Notes: generated by a model from the letters alone, not told the origin. 64,000 bases of DNA from Allium sativum (GCA_030737875.1 CM060912.1:331068731-331132730), one strand, 5' to 3'; shown: positions 21,561 to 33,956, counted from the first letter of the stretch. Numbers and translations are program-made.

Positions 21561-21980
21561 ATCAAAATTAGTGATTTTCTTAAGTCCAATCCTATCTAAT
21601 CTTTATACCTATGGTGTAAATTACTTAGCTTGCCCACACTTATTATTAATGTACAACATGACTGTTGAAACATGATTCTTGAATTAGGTATACTTTACAT
21701 GCCTATTTTTCCTTATGTCAATTCTTAAGGTCCTTCTCTATTTTCCCCTTTTATTTTCTTTTATGAATACTAGGTTCATTCAGAACTTAGATTGAATCTC
21801 TTTGAACGTGCAATTATAACGCGGGAAAATTGGGTATAATTTAATTGAGTAAATTTTGGGCATAGCATGTGAATGTGGCATAAAACTTGTACTGACTACA
21901 CTTGGGAAATATTGGCATAAAAAGACCTAAACTAGGACACAAATGACAATTATGTAAATTGGCTAAAGACGAGCATGCCT

Positions 21981-22183
21981 AACCCGAGGTTAGGCTGAGT
22001 TGCGGTGTAAGACTGCCCGAAACCGCCCGACACATCCAGCGACCACAACAATATAGATCTAATGTGAGGGGTTAGCGCATTAAGCCCAAAAACCCGATGT
22101 TAGATTGAGTTGCGGTGTAAGACTGCCCAGATCCGCCCGGCACATTCAGCGACCTCAACAACATAGATCTAATGTGAGAGGTT
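21981..22183 (+). other. Tandem pair of structured ~92-nt elements (5' LTR of C)
   Basis: Copies at 21981-22073 and 22091-22183. P1 AACC/GGTT in both; P2 in copy 2 is TTAGAT/ATCTAA; P3 is GTTGCGGT paired with ACCACAAC in copy 1 (one mismatch). Spacing and the GTGTAAGACTGCCC loop side match the family A copies. Confidence 0.68.
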
Positions 22184-22234
22184 TGTGCTTTAATGAATGA
22201 ATTAAAGCTAAGGAACAGACAGGCTAAGAATTGT

Positions 22235-22335
22235 AGGGTTAAGTTAATTAAGGCAACACTTAACCAATACAACATGCTAGTTAAACAGATGGGTGGGGTT
22301 AGGTAAATGTGAGAACACTTAACCATTATAACATG
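22235..22335 (+). repeat. Two-unit hairpin array (5' LTR of C)
   Basis: GGTTAAGT...ACTTAACC and GGTTAGGT...ACTTAACC, the same unit as in A and F but only two copies. Confidence 0.75.
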
Positions 22336-23333
22336 TTGACTAGGAAACCTTAGTAACGGGGACCCATTTCAGCAGTAACCCACACAGATGTATCACGGTG
22401 CCCTGAACTAGGCAGGGTGGGGCACGATTACTGGGCTGATTATAAGCGGTCAAAATAGCGGCGGATGGTGCAGCCGTGTAGGTTCCGGTGGAGTATGGGC
22501 ATGCACGTACTCCGGAGTGGATAAACCAGGCACTGGGCATCAATAGTATACACTGTGCGTCTAGAATTTGTGTCGAGTTGCCCCTATAGGAATTGATACA
22601 CCCTATGGCGGGACTAGCACAGGTATATACAATCAAGCGGGGCCGAATGACACAAGTAATAAATGCATGCGAGTAGAAGCCGATCGGAAAAGGGATCACT
22701 TTGTTATGAACACATTATGGTAGTTGAAACTTTCGTTAGCAGGTGCAGAAAAATGGAAATGAGTGCGATAGTATATTCAGTTTATCTTGTCTTATCTTAT
22801 GCTATCTTATTGCTATGGTATTGTCCTATATTCCATTTATTCATGTCATGATCCTTTTACCTGTTTACATGCTGAATAATCACTGGACTTACCAGTCTTA
22901 TGTCTGACCCATTTTCTTTCGCCTTCTTTTCTTCCGTTCCCCCTCCAGGTCCGTAGGGAGAAAATACTTTAGCTTAGTGCGGACCTTTTCCAACTTGAAG
23001 AGAGTAGATGTATTGCTTGGATTCTCTTTCCTTGGGCTATGGCTGTGGTTACACTTTTATTGGGGATTTATGCTGCTTTCTACTGTTTTATGCTTCTTTA
23101 TGTACTTGGTGTTTTAAATCAAGACAGAAGTTTTATTGTAATAATTTAGAAGTTGGGTTTTGAGACAATGCTTGTAATGTTTTAACTGAACCACGTTATT
23201 TATGAAATGATTTCAGTTTTCCGCTGTTTATATGTCTATCTTGTAAATTATCTATGCCTTCTACGCAAAATGCTTCACCAAAGTTAATGCATTCCCTTAG
23301 TGAATAACCTTAACGGAGGTGGGGTGTTTCACT

Positions 23334-23345
23334 TGGTATCAGAGC
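23334..23345 (+). promoter_or_regulatory. Primer-binding site of C, tRNA-iMet type
   Basis: TGGTATCAGAGC 2 bp after the 5' LTR. Confidence 0.93.
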
Positions 23346-23363
23346 GATGGTTTACCCGATCAA

Positions 23364-24090
23364 ATGAAAGTTTTTGAAAACTATGTAGAGACTTTCGAGC
23401 ATGTGAATGCTTTCTCGAAGATATGTAGAGACTTTCAAGCTATAGGTGGAAAAAACTTTAATGGGACTGAGTCATTTGTGGAAGCAAGAAACTGGCTTAA
23501 GGAAACAAAAGATTTGTTTGTTATCTTCGAAGTGGACGATAGGCAGAAGATACAATTGGCTGTATGGTTACTTAAGGACGAAGCCTCTTACTGGTGGGAA
23601 GTAACTAATGCTGAGAGACCAGTTGAAACTTGGGAGGATTTCATAATAAGATTTGAAATGAAGTTCCTCTCGCAAGCTGAATGATGCCTACAGATGGAGA
23701 AGTTCTTAGCACTCAAACAGGGAAGCCTATCGGTTAAGGAATACGTCAACCAATTCAACCAGCTGGCTAGATTCGGACCGGAGTTAGTGAACACTCCACA
23801 TAAGAAGGCTCTCTTATTCGTTAAAGGATTAAATGAGCCACTACACAGCCTAGCTGTGTCCCATATACCTATGGGTACGACTTTTGAGAAACTGGTGGAC
23901 ATGGCACTGTTACAGGAGGAAGACAAGGATGGCAAGAAAGAGGCAAAGGTGGAAGATCCTCTAGACAAGAAAATGGAGGGATCGCAGAATAAGAAGATAG
24001 ATTCTAAGAAAGGCGGGAAGAATAACAAACCCGTGACAAGAGGAAGTGTAAATTTTCTGGCATACCCGGACATCTAATTAAGACTGTAGG
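23364..24090 (+). pseudogene. gag: gag of element C (capsid/nucleocapsid), broken
   Basis: Gag forms the virus-like particle and binds element RNA. The frame opens at ATG 23364; an upstream ATG at 23319 lies in the LTR and is not the likely start. The capsid core contains WLLKDEASYWWE and FLSQAE, typical of the plant retrotransposon gag domain. A TGA at 23682 interrupts it; the frame resumes at once in the same phase (23685-24077) with GSLSVKEYVNQFNQLARF, so one CGA-to-TGA change explains the stop. The zinc knuckle near 24048-24090 is shifted by one frame and has lost cysteines (the CX2CX4HX4C pattern is reduced to one Cys and the His). Confidence 0.88.
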
Positions 24091-24221
24091 AAGAGGAAGA
24101 TGGGTGGTTTCTTTTAATGCGGCGAGACATGACATATGGCTAAGGATTACCCAAAAAGGCAAGGGCAAGGACAGAGGACTGAATCTACTTTAGAGGGAAG
24201 ATTCACGCTCTCATTGCACCT

Positions 24222-24740
24222 TTGCAAGAAAGAGGTAGAAATATTTTTGTTAAAAGTTTGGTTTATCTTTCTGATCATCCAGTTCATACTCTTTTTGATT
24301 CTGGCGCATCGCACTCTTTTATATCTACTGCTTTAGTTGAATCTCTGCACCTAGATATCAGTATAGTAGAGGATACCATGGTTGTTTCAAATCCAATTGG
24401 GGGTTCAGCCTATTTATCAATGATTTGTTTGGATTTGGAAATTTCTATACTGAACACTGGGTTTAGATGTAATGCTTATGTTTTGGGTTTCACGGGCTAT
24501 GGATTGATTCTAGGCATGGATTGGTTATCCAGTAATGGTGCCATCCTCGATTGTGAAAAGAGAGTGGTTAGACTTATGACTTGCTTCGGTAACACTCTCG
24601 AAATCTCTTGTAATCCCATGAATTCTGTTATGCTTAGCTACCTAGAATCCCTTGATGCATCTGTAGAAAACTTGCAATCTGTTATAGTAGTCCGTGAATA
24701 CTTGGATGTCTTTGAAGAGGTGAAGGTTATGCCTCCAAAG
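24222..24740 (+). pseudogene. Aspartic protease region of element C pol
   Basis: Retroviral-type aspartic protease that would cut the Gag-Pol product. The active-site motif LFDSGASHSFIS is intact (about 24288-24323) and GMDWLSSNGAILDC follows at about 24514, as in plant chromovirus proteases. Open from 24222 through to the start of RT, but cut off from gag by the frameshift near the zinc knuckle. Confidence 0.88.
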
Positions 24741-25500
24741 CGAGAGATAGACTTCCGCATATACTTTGTTCATAATGCAAAAACTATTGCTTTACCCGTT
24801 AGACACATGGCTCCAAGGGAAAGGAAAGAGCTCAGCAAGCAAGTTAAAGAGTTGCTTGAAAAGGGGTTCATAAGGCGGAGTATTTTTGAATAGGGTGCTC
24901 TAGTGGTGTTTGCAACCAAACCGGATGGTTCACTTCGCCTGTTTCTGGACTATAGGGAGCTAAACAAGATGACCAAGAAGAATAGGCACCCACTTCCTAG
25001 AATAGACAACTTGTTCGACCAGCTCGTAGGTGCCTCGGTTTTCTCTCAACTAGATCTGGCCGTCGGATTTCATCAGCTAAGAGTGGCTGAAGACAACATA
25101 GATAAGACCGCATTCAGGACCCCGGATGGTTTCTTCGAATGGCTTGTCATGCCTTTCGGCTTGACAAACACACCCGCTACTTCGTAGACTTGATGAGTAG
25201 GGTGTTCCGAGAATTCCTTAATAAATTTGTAGTGGTCTTCGTGGACGACATTTTGATTTCTCAAAAAGTGAGGAAGAACATGCTTTGCATTTAAGGGATG
25301 TTATGGATACTCTTCGTGCACATCAACTAAAAGAAAAATTCTCCAAATGCCATTTTTGGAGAGAAGAAGTAAGGTTTCTTGGATATGTGGTGTCCAAAGA
25401 GGGAATAGCTGTGGATCCCGCAAAAGTAGTTGCGGTGCAAGATTGGAAGATTCCACGGAATGCAACCGAAGTATGAAGTTTTCTCGGGCTAGCGGGCTTT
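24741..25500 (+). pseudogene. Reverse transcriptase of element C, broken
   Basis: RNA-dependent DNA polymerase domain. In order: PPKREIDF lead-in (about 24732), RERKELSKQVKELL, a TAG at 24891 replacing the expected Trp, [32 protein letters not shown] (first catalytic Asp), [11 protein letters not shown], a 1-bp loss near 25182, then [11 protein letters not shown] (catalytic DD at 25244-25249), another frame change, and [19 protein letters not shown]. The canonical Tyr or Phe-x-Asp-Asp box is present as F-V-D-D. At least two frameshifts and two stops separate the motifs. Confidence 0.9.
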
Positions 25501-26070
25501 TACAGATAGTTCATTAAGGACTTTGTAAAGATCTCAGCCCCACTTATTAGGTTGACAAAGACGAACCTAACTTATGCCTGGGATTTGGATTGTGATGTTG
25601 CTTTCCAACGATTGAAAAGGGCTCTAACAACAGCCCAGTTCTGACATTGCCTGATGGGAGTAAGATGTTTACGGTATACACAGAAGCATGTGGTACCGGA
25701 CTAGGCGCTGTCTTGATGCAAGAAGGCAAGGTAGTTTGTTATTGGAGAAGGCAGTTGAAGGTACATGAGAAAAACTAACCAACTCCTGATTTAGAGTTAG
25801 CTGGCATTGTTTTCGCTCTTAAGTCATGCCTTCATTACCTACTAGGAGAAAGGTTTGAATTGTTTACTGAACATAAATCGTTAAAGTACCTTTTCTCATA
25901 GAAAGATCTTAACTTAAGACAACAAAGGTGGATGGAATTTCTTACCTCATATGATTTTGAGATTTCATATACCCCTGGCAAGGGCAATGTGGTAGCGGAC
26001 GCCTTAAGTAGGAAAAAGCTGACCTTACGTCCTCTCTTTGTAGAAAGGCAAAGCTTGGAGTACATGGCAA
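25501..26070 (+). pseudogene. RNase H region of element C, broken
   Basis: Follows RT directly. FTVYTEACGTGLGAVL (about 25668-25715) is the first RNase H block, with Glu where YTDAS is usual; then [25 protein letters not shown], and [21 protein letters not shown] (the GKxNxVADALSR end block). Stops at 25776 and 25899 and a frame change before 25650. Confidence 0.86.
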
Positions 26071-26249
26071 ACTTTGACTTTAGACCCTCCTTTGAATGTA
26101 CCTGGTTTGTTAGCTTCGCTAGAGGTGTGGCCTACTCTTTTGGACTCAATAGGAACCACACAATGTGAAGACCCTCAGCTATTTGATGCGATGGATAAGC
26201 TAATTAGAGGTGAGACTTCTAGTCACCTCAATAGATACTCCATCGATGA

Positions 26250-27340
26250 CAAGGGTTGGTTGAGACGGGATGGAAGACTATGCGTCCCACAAGCAAGGTA
26301 TTTGTGAAAATTGTACTCGAAGAAGCACAGCATTTAAAGTTGACCATACACCCAGGTGGGGACAAGATGTATAAAGACATAAAAAGGGTTTTCTTTTGGA
26401 ATGGCATGAAGAAGGATGTAGCTGAGTTTGTCTCTAAATGCTTGATATGCCAGCAAGTCAAGGTAGAGCAGAAGAAGCCTGGTGGTCTGCTTATCCTCTA
26501 TAGGTCCAACAATGGAAATGGGATAGCATTTCGATGGACTTTATTGATGGGTTGCCTAGGTCAAGAAGAGGGAATACCAGTATTTAGGTAATAGTGGACA
26601 GGCTCATTAATAGCGCTCACTTTATACCTGTTAAGAGTAGGAGGACTGCCTCATCATTAGCATCCATTTTTCTTAGAGAGGTAGTTCGGATGCATGGAAT
26701 ACCCTCTAGCATAGTAAGTGATTGAGACCCTATCTTTACAAGCGAGTTTTGGAAGAGTTTGCAAGAGGCTGTAGGCACACAGCTATGCTTAAGCACTGCC
26801 TATCACCCTCAAACCGATAGTCAGACGGAAAGGGTGAACAGAGTATTAGAAGATCTCTTGAGATTGTGCATTCTTGATTTTGGGGGAACATGAGAGGATC
26901 ACCTTCCTTTGGTGTAGTTCGCCTACAACAATAGCTACCAATCCACCATAGGCATGGCACCCTTTGAGTCCTTGTATGGGAGACCATGCCGATCACCAAC
27001 TTGTTGGTGGGAGCCTACAGACAAGCTCGTACTTGGGCCTGACATGATCAGAGAAACTTCAGAGAAGGTGGACTTGATACGAAGACGAATGAAGACTGCA
27101 CAAGATAGACATAAGTCCTACCCTAATAAAAGAAGGACCGACCTTGTGTTTGAGGTTGGAGACAGAGTTTTTCTTAAAGTATCTCCTTTGATTAATGCCA
27201 TTCGCTTTGGGTCCGTAGGAAAACTGGCACCAAGATTTGTAGGGCCATTTCCTATCATTGAGAGGATTGGGAAGATGGCTTATAAAGTAGAGATGCCCGA
27301 AAGATTGGCTGGAGTACATAATGTCTTTCATGTCTCTCAT
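26250..27340 (+). pseudogene. Integrase of element C, broken
   Basis: Would insert the element DNA. N-terminal zinc-binding part: LTIHPGGDKMYKDIK and KCLICQQVK (26431 on). Core: MDFIDGLP (first Asp, about 26533), IVSD followed by TGA at 26723 where Arg is expected (second Asp at 26720), and [13 protein letters not shown] with the catalytic Glu at 26828-26830. C-terminal part from 26954 holds MAPFESLYGRPCRSP, GDRVFLKVSP and HNVFHVSHLRKCL. Frame changes and stops (26590, 26892, 26917) break it. Confidence 0.9.
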
Positions 27341-27379
27341 CTACGAAAGTGCTTACATGAGTCTGCGGAAGTTGTGGAG

Positions 27380-27634
27380 CCAAGCATACTAGAGGAAACA
27401 GAAGTGGAACGAGAAGCAATGGTGAGAAGAGTTCCAACTCGTATCTGGGGTACAAAAGTTAAAAAGCTACGCAATCGTGAGGTCAAGCTAGTTAAAGTAC
27501 AATGGAGTGATGCTGAGGAAGACGCGACTTGGGAGACTGAGGACAAGATACGCACAGCCTACACTTATCATTTAGAGGGTACATTCTTGATCTCTTTTTC
27601 CATAAGTTTATGCACTCTTGCATCTATTTTTTAA
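27380..27634 (+). pseudogene. Chromodomain at the C-terminus of element C pol
   Basis: KKLRNREVKLVKVQWSDAEE followed by DATWETEDKIRTAY matches the chromodomain that ends chromovirus integrases and is thought to direct insertion to chromatin marks. It continues in frame with the integrase C-terminal part in the open frame 26954-27634. The extra tail after about 27575 is probably read-through. Confidence 0.85.
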
Positions 27635-28150
27635 GTATATCTCCTTGGTCATATTCTTGATCCTTAGGTAGAAACCAATGAATGTAAATATGTATTTGAA
27701 AACATGTTATGATTGATGGTTGCAAGTGGTTGCTCATGGATGCATATACACACACACACTAGGTACTAGATCGGCTCAGTCACTTTCATATTGCGTATGC
27801 ATATATGTATTTATATATAGATTGAAACTTGATGTATTATCATGTGGACGTTGCATTTGTATGAATGATTGTGCACTCATGTAGAAGTTACAAAATACGA
27901 TTAGGAAAAATTGCATACATGATGGACTCATAGCACCGACATGATTCGCATCAAGGAGGTCAACTGAATCGGTAGACCGCCTGATTTTGCATTAGATAAG
28001 GACATATACACACAATATGTATATGATCATGAAAACATTAGAAATCTTTTAAGAACAATGGATGCCTGTGATTGATGGTTGAGTAGATGGATGTTGGATG
28101 TTAGGATACATTCTTCTTAACTTAGAGATTTGGGACACGAAATCCTTTAA
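27635..28150 (+). other. 3' untranslated region of element C
   Basis: No ORF. Contains ATATGxAT/GCATATG words and the GGTCAACTGAATCGGTAGAC segment also found at 4870 and 11284 in element A and, degenerate, at about 52820 in F. Confidence 0.7.
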
Positions 28151-28161
28151 GGAGGGAAGAA
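28151..28161 (+). promoter_or_regulatory. Polypurine tract of C
   Basis: GGAGGGAAGAA directly before TGTAACACCCC. Confidence 0.88.
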
Positions 28162-28411
28162 TGTAACACCCCGTATTTTCTGTGAATATTAAAAGTAACA
28201 AATTAAAGAATATTTAATTTTTTAGAAGAGGAATTAAGGGAAACGGGTTACGCCATTGCGTTCGCCTCGGAATTCTACTTGAGGTAGAGTCTGAGTTTGC
28301 GTGAATGGGACTCCGTATGAAGAAGTTATGAAGGTAAGAAATTTTCAAGTTTAAATTAAAATAATAATTAAAAGTCAGAAAAAGAGTTTGAAATTCCAAA
28401 TTCGATCAGTT

Positions 28412-28431
28412 GAGCGGGAAATTTCCCGCTC
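28412..28431. other. 20-bp perfect palindrome
   Basis: GAGCGGGAAATTTCCCGCTC; imperfect in the 5' LTR (20723-20742). Followed by the GTCGAC cluster (28432-28530). Confidence 0.85.
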
Positions 28432-29719
28432 AGGGGTGTCGACCCCCCCAAGGGGACTCGAAATAGGGGTCGACCCCCCTATAGGGGTGTCAACATTGGT
28501 GTCGACCCCATGTAGGAAGTCGACCCCTTTGAGATCCAATTCTTGTGATGAATTTTTATAGCCCTAAGCTGATGTTTCCTTCTCTGATTGGCCTGATGAC
28601 AATTCTGAGGTATTAGGGCTTATGTGTCATGCTGTGGTAGGCTGGATGACACATCTCTTTGTTTTGGATGGCTCTGATTTCTCCTAAACTAATCTAAAGG
28701 CTAGAATTAATCCTAGACATCTATATATACATAGCTAAACCAAAACCCTAACCTCATAACCCTAAAACTATGGTGTCGGCATGCTGTTCATCTATAAGCT
28801 AGCATAGCCTCCTTCATCTTCTCCAAACTAGAAAATCAAATCCGAACTAGTAATCGGTTAGAAGAACTTCAAATCAAAAGTCTACATCAAAGGATTAGCT
28901 TAACAAATTCAGAATTCAGATCCCAGAATACAAGATCCATCCTTTTTCTGTAAGTTCAGTTATTATTCCGATCTAAACACCTAATAGAAATCATGACTGT
29001 AATAATCAGATCTAGAACTATGCCTAATTCTGATTCATGCCTATCTTTTTTGTTAAATCTGAATTACCTATGCCTATGAGACTATTGTGATTGATGTAAT
29101 GACACCTATCATGCCTATGAGACTGTTGTGATTGACATAATAAAACCTATCATGCCTGTGAGACTGTTGTGATTGACATAATGGAACCTATCTTTCCTAT
29201 GAGACTATTGCAGTTTATATGATGGAACCTATCATGTTGTACATCCTATGCCTATGAGACTATTGTGATTGATATAATGGGACTTATCATGTTGTACATC
29301 AAAATTAGTGATTTTCTTAAGTCCAATCCTATCCAATCTTTATACCTATGGTGTAAATTGCTTAGCTTGCCCACACTTATTATTAATGTACAACATGCCT
29401 ATTGAAACATGATTCTTGAATTAGGTATACCTTTACATGCCTATTTTTCCTTATGTCAATTCCTATGCTCCTTCTCTATTTTCCCCTTTTTATTTTCTTT
29501 TATGAATACTAAGTTCATTCGGAACTTAGATTGAATCTCATTGAACGTGCGATTATATCGCGGGAAAACTGGGTACAATTTAACTGAGTAAATTTTGGGC
29601 ATAACATGTGAATGTGGCTTAAAACTTGTACCGACTACACTTTGGAAATATTGGCATAAAAAGACCTAAACTAGGACACAAATGAAAATTATGTAAATTG
29701 GCTAAAGATGAACATACCT

Positions 29720-29922
29720 AACCCGAGGTTAGGTTGAGTTGCGGTGTAAGACTGCCTGGAACAGCCCGACACATCCAGCGACCACAACAATATAAATCTA
29801 ATGTGAGAGGTTAGCGCATTAAGCCCAAAAACCCGAGGTTAGATTGAGTTGCGGTGTAAGACTGCTCGGAACCACCCGCCACATCGAGCGACCACAACAA
29901 CATAGATCTAATGTGAGAGGTT
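29720..29922 (+). other. Tandem pair of structured ~92-nt elements (3' LTR of C)
   Basis: Copies at 29720-29812 and 29830-29922 with P1 AACC/GGTT and P2 TTAGAT/ATCTAA in copy 2. Confidence 0.68.
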
Positions 29923-32900
29923 GGTGCTTTAATGAATGAATTAAAGCTAAGGAATAGACAGGCTAAGAATGGTAGCGTTAAGTTAGTTAAGGCAACACTT
30001 AACCAATACAACATGTTAGTTAAACAGATGGGTAGGGTTAGGTAAATGTGAGAACACTAAACCGTTATAACATGTTGATAAGGAAACCCTAGTAACGGGA
30101 ACCCATTTCAGCAGTAACCCACATCGATGTATCATGGTACCATGAACTAAGCAGGGTGGGGCACGATTACTGGGCTGATTATAAGCGGTCAAAGTAGCTG
30201 CGGGTGGTGCAGCCGTGTAGGTTTTGGCAGAGTATGGGCGTGCACGTACTTCGGAGTGGATAAAGCAGGCACTAGGCATTAGTAGTATACACTGTGCATC
30301 TAGAATTTGTGTCGGGTTGCCACCATAGGAATTGATACACCTATGGAAGGACTAGCACAGACATCTACCATCAAGCGGGGCCGAATGACACAAGTAATAA
30401 ATGCATGCGAGTAGAAGCCGATCAGAAAATGTATCACTTTGTTATGAACACATGATGGTAGTTGAAACTTTCGTTAGTAGGTGCAGAAAAATGGAAATGA
30501 GTGCGATAGTATATTCAGTTTATCTTGTCTTATCTTATGTTATCTTATTGCTATGGTATTGTCCTATATTCAATTTATTCATGTCATGATCCTTTTACCT
30601 GTTTACATGCTGAATAATCACTGGACTTACCAGGCTTATGTCTGACCCGTTTTCTTTCACCTTCTTTTCTTCCGTTCTCTCCCCCCCCCCCACGTTCGGA
30701 GGGAGGAAATACTTTAGCTTAGTGCAGACCTTTTCCAGCTTCAAGAGAGTAGATGTATTGCTTGGATTCTCTTTCCTTGGGCTATGGTTGTGGTTACACT
30801 TTTATTGGGGATTTATGCTGCTTTACTACTATTTTATGCTTCTTTATGTACTTGGAGTTTTAAATCAAGACAGATGTTTTATTGTAATAATTTAGAAGTT
30901 GGATTTTGAGACAATGCTTGTAATTTTTGACTGAACCACGTTATTTATGAAATGATTTCAGTTTTCCGCTATTTATATGTCTGTCTTGTAAATTATCTAT
31001 GCCTTTTACCCAAAATGCTTCACCAAAGTTAATGCATTCCCTTAGTGAGTGACCTTAACGGAGGTGGGGTGTTTCAATACATTCTGTAAATTTATTCTTT
31101 AATCTTCCTTTGGATACTAATTCAAACCATATTAATGGTTTCCCAAACCAGTCGGGATTAACGCACCTTACCGAAGTAATCATTTGTTCAATTTCCCAAT
31201 CCCAACCTATTCATCTCATGGGAAAAAACTGGTAATACTCCATATCTAACACCACAGTGTTACCTATAAAATTAATTAACATTTCATGTTCAAATCTATC
31301 GCTTGAAGAAAAACTGGTGATACTCCATTCTCGATCATTTCCCAAATTTGATAATTTAAATTATCAATTCCCCTTTCAATCTAGTTAAAGATTTATTAAA
31401 AATCCACTTAGTCTTAATCTTCCCAAAAATCAATATTAACGATTATTTAACTTTGGAAACACAAACATGCTGTATCGACAATCTACACCGTACTATTAAT
31501 TTCTTCTGATATATAACCTTTAAGCTCGTACGTTTTAGAGAAGGGTGTTAAGAAAGAGAATAAATTCTCCGCCACCAAACAGATATATATTTAGTAGAGA
31601 TCAACCATGCAGTTTGAAATACAATGACAGACATGTAATCTTGCCTTTGACTGGGTTAAAGAACTAATGTCATTTAAAACACAGTTCATGATAAACCCAA
31701 ATCCCCTTCCATAATTATGGAATCTTCACGGAAAAACAAATCAATATATAATCGATATCAATTTCCGTATCTGACTAATAATATAAATGGAATAACGACA
31801 AAGCCTTTTAAATTCCATATATATATATATTAACAGTCTTCCTCCATAGAAGCTCATTTCGATTATTATCAAATCGAATTCCATTCAATTCCAATTTAAT
31901 ATATTAAATTGGTAAACTTTACTTTGGAAAATTCCCGTTAAATCTAAATAAAATATTTATAATTTCCAAATCCCATTTCACTGTAAATCTGGTTAAAGAA
32001 CGAATGTCGTTAAAAACATAGTTCACGATAAACCCAAAATCACATTCCATCAGTCTCTAACCGTAAATTAGTAAGAGAACAATTCGTTAAGTGTTAATCC
32101 CGAAGGCCGAAACCAACATCAGATCAATACCCAGGAAACCATTCAACTTAGCTAATCTCCAATTAGTTTCTAATTTTCTTAACTCCATTGGGTTTAAGAA
32201 CAGTACTATTAAAGATACCATTCACGACAAACCCAAAATCTCATCCATTGTCAATCGGGTTAAAGAACAAGCGTTATTTAAAACACCGTTCAAGATAAAC
32301 CCAAATCCCATTTGATATTAAATACAAGGCTCTGAACAGAAAATATATCAGCTTATATTCAATATCAAATTCTGAAATCAACAAATATCGTATTGGAATA
32401 ACGATATATATATCTTCCAAATTCCTACACAATGTCCGTATAATCATGGAATCCAATATCAAAATATTTCGAAGACAAATTCTATTCAAATCCATTCCAA
32501 TTCATATATTGGAAATTCTGGTTATTTTTAAAACCATTTCAAATCCAATTTATTTATTTAAAAATATTGGATTATAATTCTTGTTCATAACTAGTTCATT
32601 TCAATAAAATATATTTTTATCTTTCCAAATATGGAACTTTTCATCCCAATTCTTTCCAAATAATTTATTTTGATTTTACACAAATTATTAATATTTTTAA
32701 TAATTTTATCAAGGCCCGTATAATCGGTTTCCAATAACGGTCACCGAACAACATCCCTAGCGACCTTTTCTGAAATTGATTTGGACATATCTCCAAATCT
32801 AACCATTAGATTTCAAATCCCTTATATTCGTTGGAAAACTCTTTTCGATACGAACCCAATGGTTTCAGTTTTAGGAGAATCCGACAGTCGAATCTCCCGT

Positions 32901-33857
32901 ACTGTTCGTCCGAAGTTAATGGTCGAAATTCGCGAACTACCGTGGCACGGCGCATTCTATTCAGGCCATTAAATATATATAATATATATTATATATATTT
33001 CATCGGTTTCCATTTAAAATTATTTTATAAATCGTTTTAAATTCGTTTTCAAAACGATTTCAACTTCATATTCAATTTCAAATCAAAATTGAATATTCCA
33101 TATCATCGATATATAAATGATAGTATTTTCAAAACATTAGATTTTGAACTCAATTCCTTTTAGATATTCATTATAAAAATGAATAAAATCGATATAAATA
33201 TCATTCACATCAAAATGGCATTAATTGACTCAACACGGCTTTATATATTTAAATATTTTCGTGTCCATCCCAAATCGGACATAAAAATCAGATTTGATCT
33301 TTTACTGAATATTATTTTAAAATATTCATTATTTTAAAATATTCGTTATTTTAAAATATTCATTCTTTCTAAACTGGAATCAGACATAATCAATTACCAT
33401 ATAATGTGATTTATATAGATTTCATACAACACATGTACATAACACCAAATGATAAACATTCAACCATCATCCAGAGTGCACTACACAACTTCAAAAGCGT
33501 TAAATGTAAATAATTCGTGCTTACACAGTTTGTCAACCAAACAATCGACATTCCACTAAACAGTTGGGATTAGTGTACGTCAAATATCATCCCAATACCC
33601 GTGTGGGGTTTTCAAACAACAAACACAGATTATTATTTGTGCAGTTGGGCGATGTGTAAAATATATCGTCCCACTCAATATTAGTAAAATGCATGTACAT
33701 AAACAAATCGTCCGATTTGCAAATGAATATTTATTCTATTCATATACACGTTAAAAATTATATTTTAAACTATAAAATATTTATTTCAACACATGAATAT
33801 TTTATTCGTTTCATTCCACATTACAATCAATTTTCACAACACAATCAAATCAAAAAA

Positions 33858-33880
33858 GTCGTCCATGCTTTGTGGACGAC
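33858..33880 (-). other. 8-bp hairpin in B LTR
   Basis: GTCGTCCA/TGGACGAC with a 7-nt loop. A second hairpin GGGCGAT/ATCGTCC (one G-U) lies at 33647-33671. Confidence 0.6.
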
Positions 33881-33956
33881 GGGTGTCGGGTGCTACTAAG
33901 CACCATCTGCATCCTAGTATATATTTTAACTAGAAAATAAAATTAAAGTAAGAAGT

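Larger units (their letters stand above)
21256..22948 (+). other. Predicted LTR leader intron (5' LTR of C)
   Basis: Donor TTCT|GTAAGTTC at 21256. The 3' side has GTCTGACC (branch-point-like), a pyrimidine tract and CCTCCAG|GT with AG at 22947-22948. Length about 1.7 kb. In the 3' LTR the acceptor AG is mutated (CCCACG). Confidence 0.48.
20470..23331 (+). repeat. 5' LTR of element C (2862 bp)
   Basis: TGTAACACCCC...GGGTGTTTCA. Module order: hairpin GAGCGG/CCGCTC and GTCGAC cluster, TATA box, telo-box, donor GTAAGT (21256), ~50-bp tandem repeat, structured pair, two hairpin units, GGAGTA hairpin, acceptor (22947-22948), terminal block. Shorter than the A and F LTRs mainly because the hairpin array has only two units. 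Confidence 0.92.
20470..31076 (+). mobile_element. Element C: Tekay/Del-like chromovirus (Ty3/gypsy), decayed
   Basis: LTRs at 20470-23331 and 28162-31076, an iMet primer-binding site, a polypurine tract, and an interior with gag, protease, RT, RNase H, integrase and chromodomain in Ty3/gypsy order. The C-terminal chromodomain marks a chromovirus; the clade name is inferred from LTR and primer-site style. Several in-frame stops and frameshifts make this copy non-functional. Inserted in the B 5' LTR with a near-perfect 5-bp target duplication. Confidence 0.93.
28162..31076 (+). repeat. 3' LTR of element C (2915 bp)
   Basis: Same modules as the 5' LTR. Structured pair at 29720-29812 and 29830-29922; two hairpin units near 29973-30075. 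The acceptor AG is lost. A 20-bp perfect palindrome GAGCGGGAAATTTCCCGCTC lies at 28412-28431. Moderate divergence from the 5' LTR (substitutions and indels throughout) argues for an old insertion. Confidence 0.92.

Noticed and set aside
23319..23363. ATG at 23319 as the gag start of element C
   Set aside because: It lies in the LTR and crosses the primer-binding site; the ATG at 23364 is after the PBS in the same frame.
23588..24073. 161-codon minus-strand ORF
   Set aside because: Antisense shadow of gag of element C; no recognisable domain.
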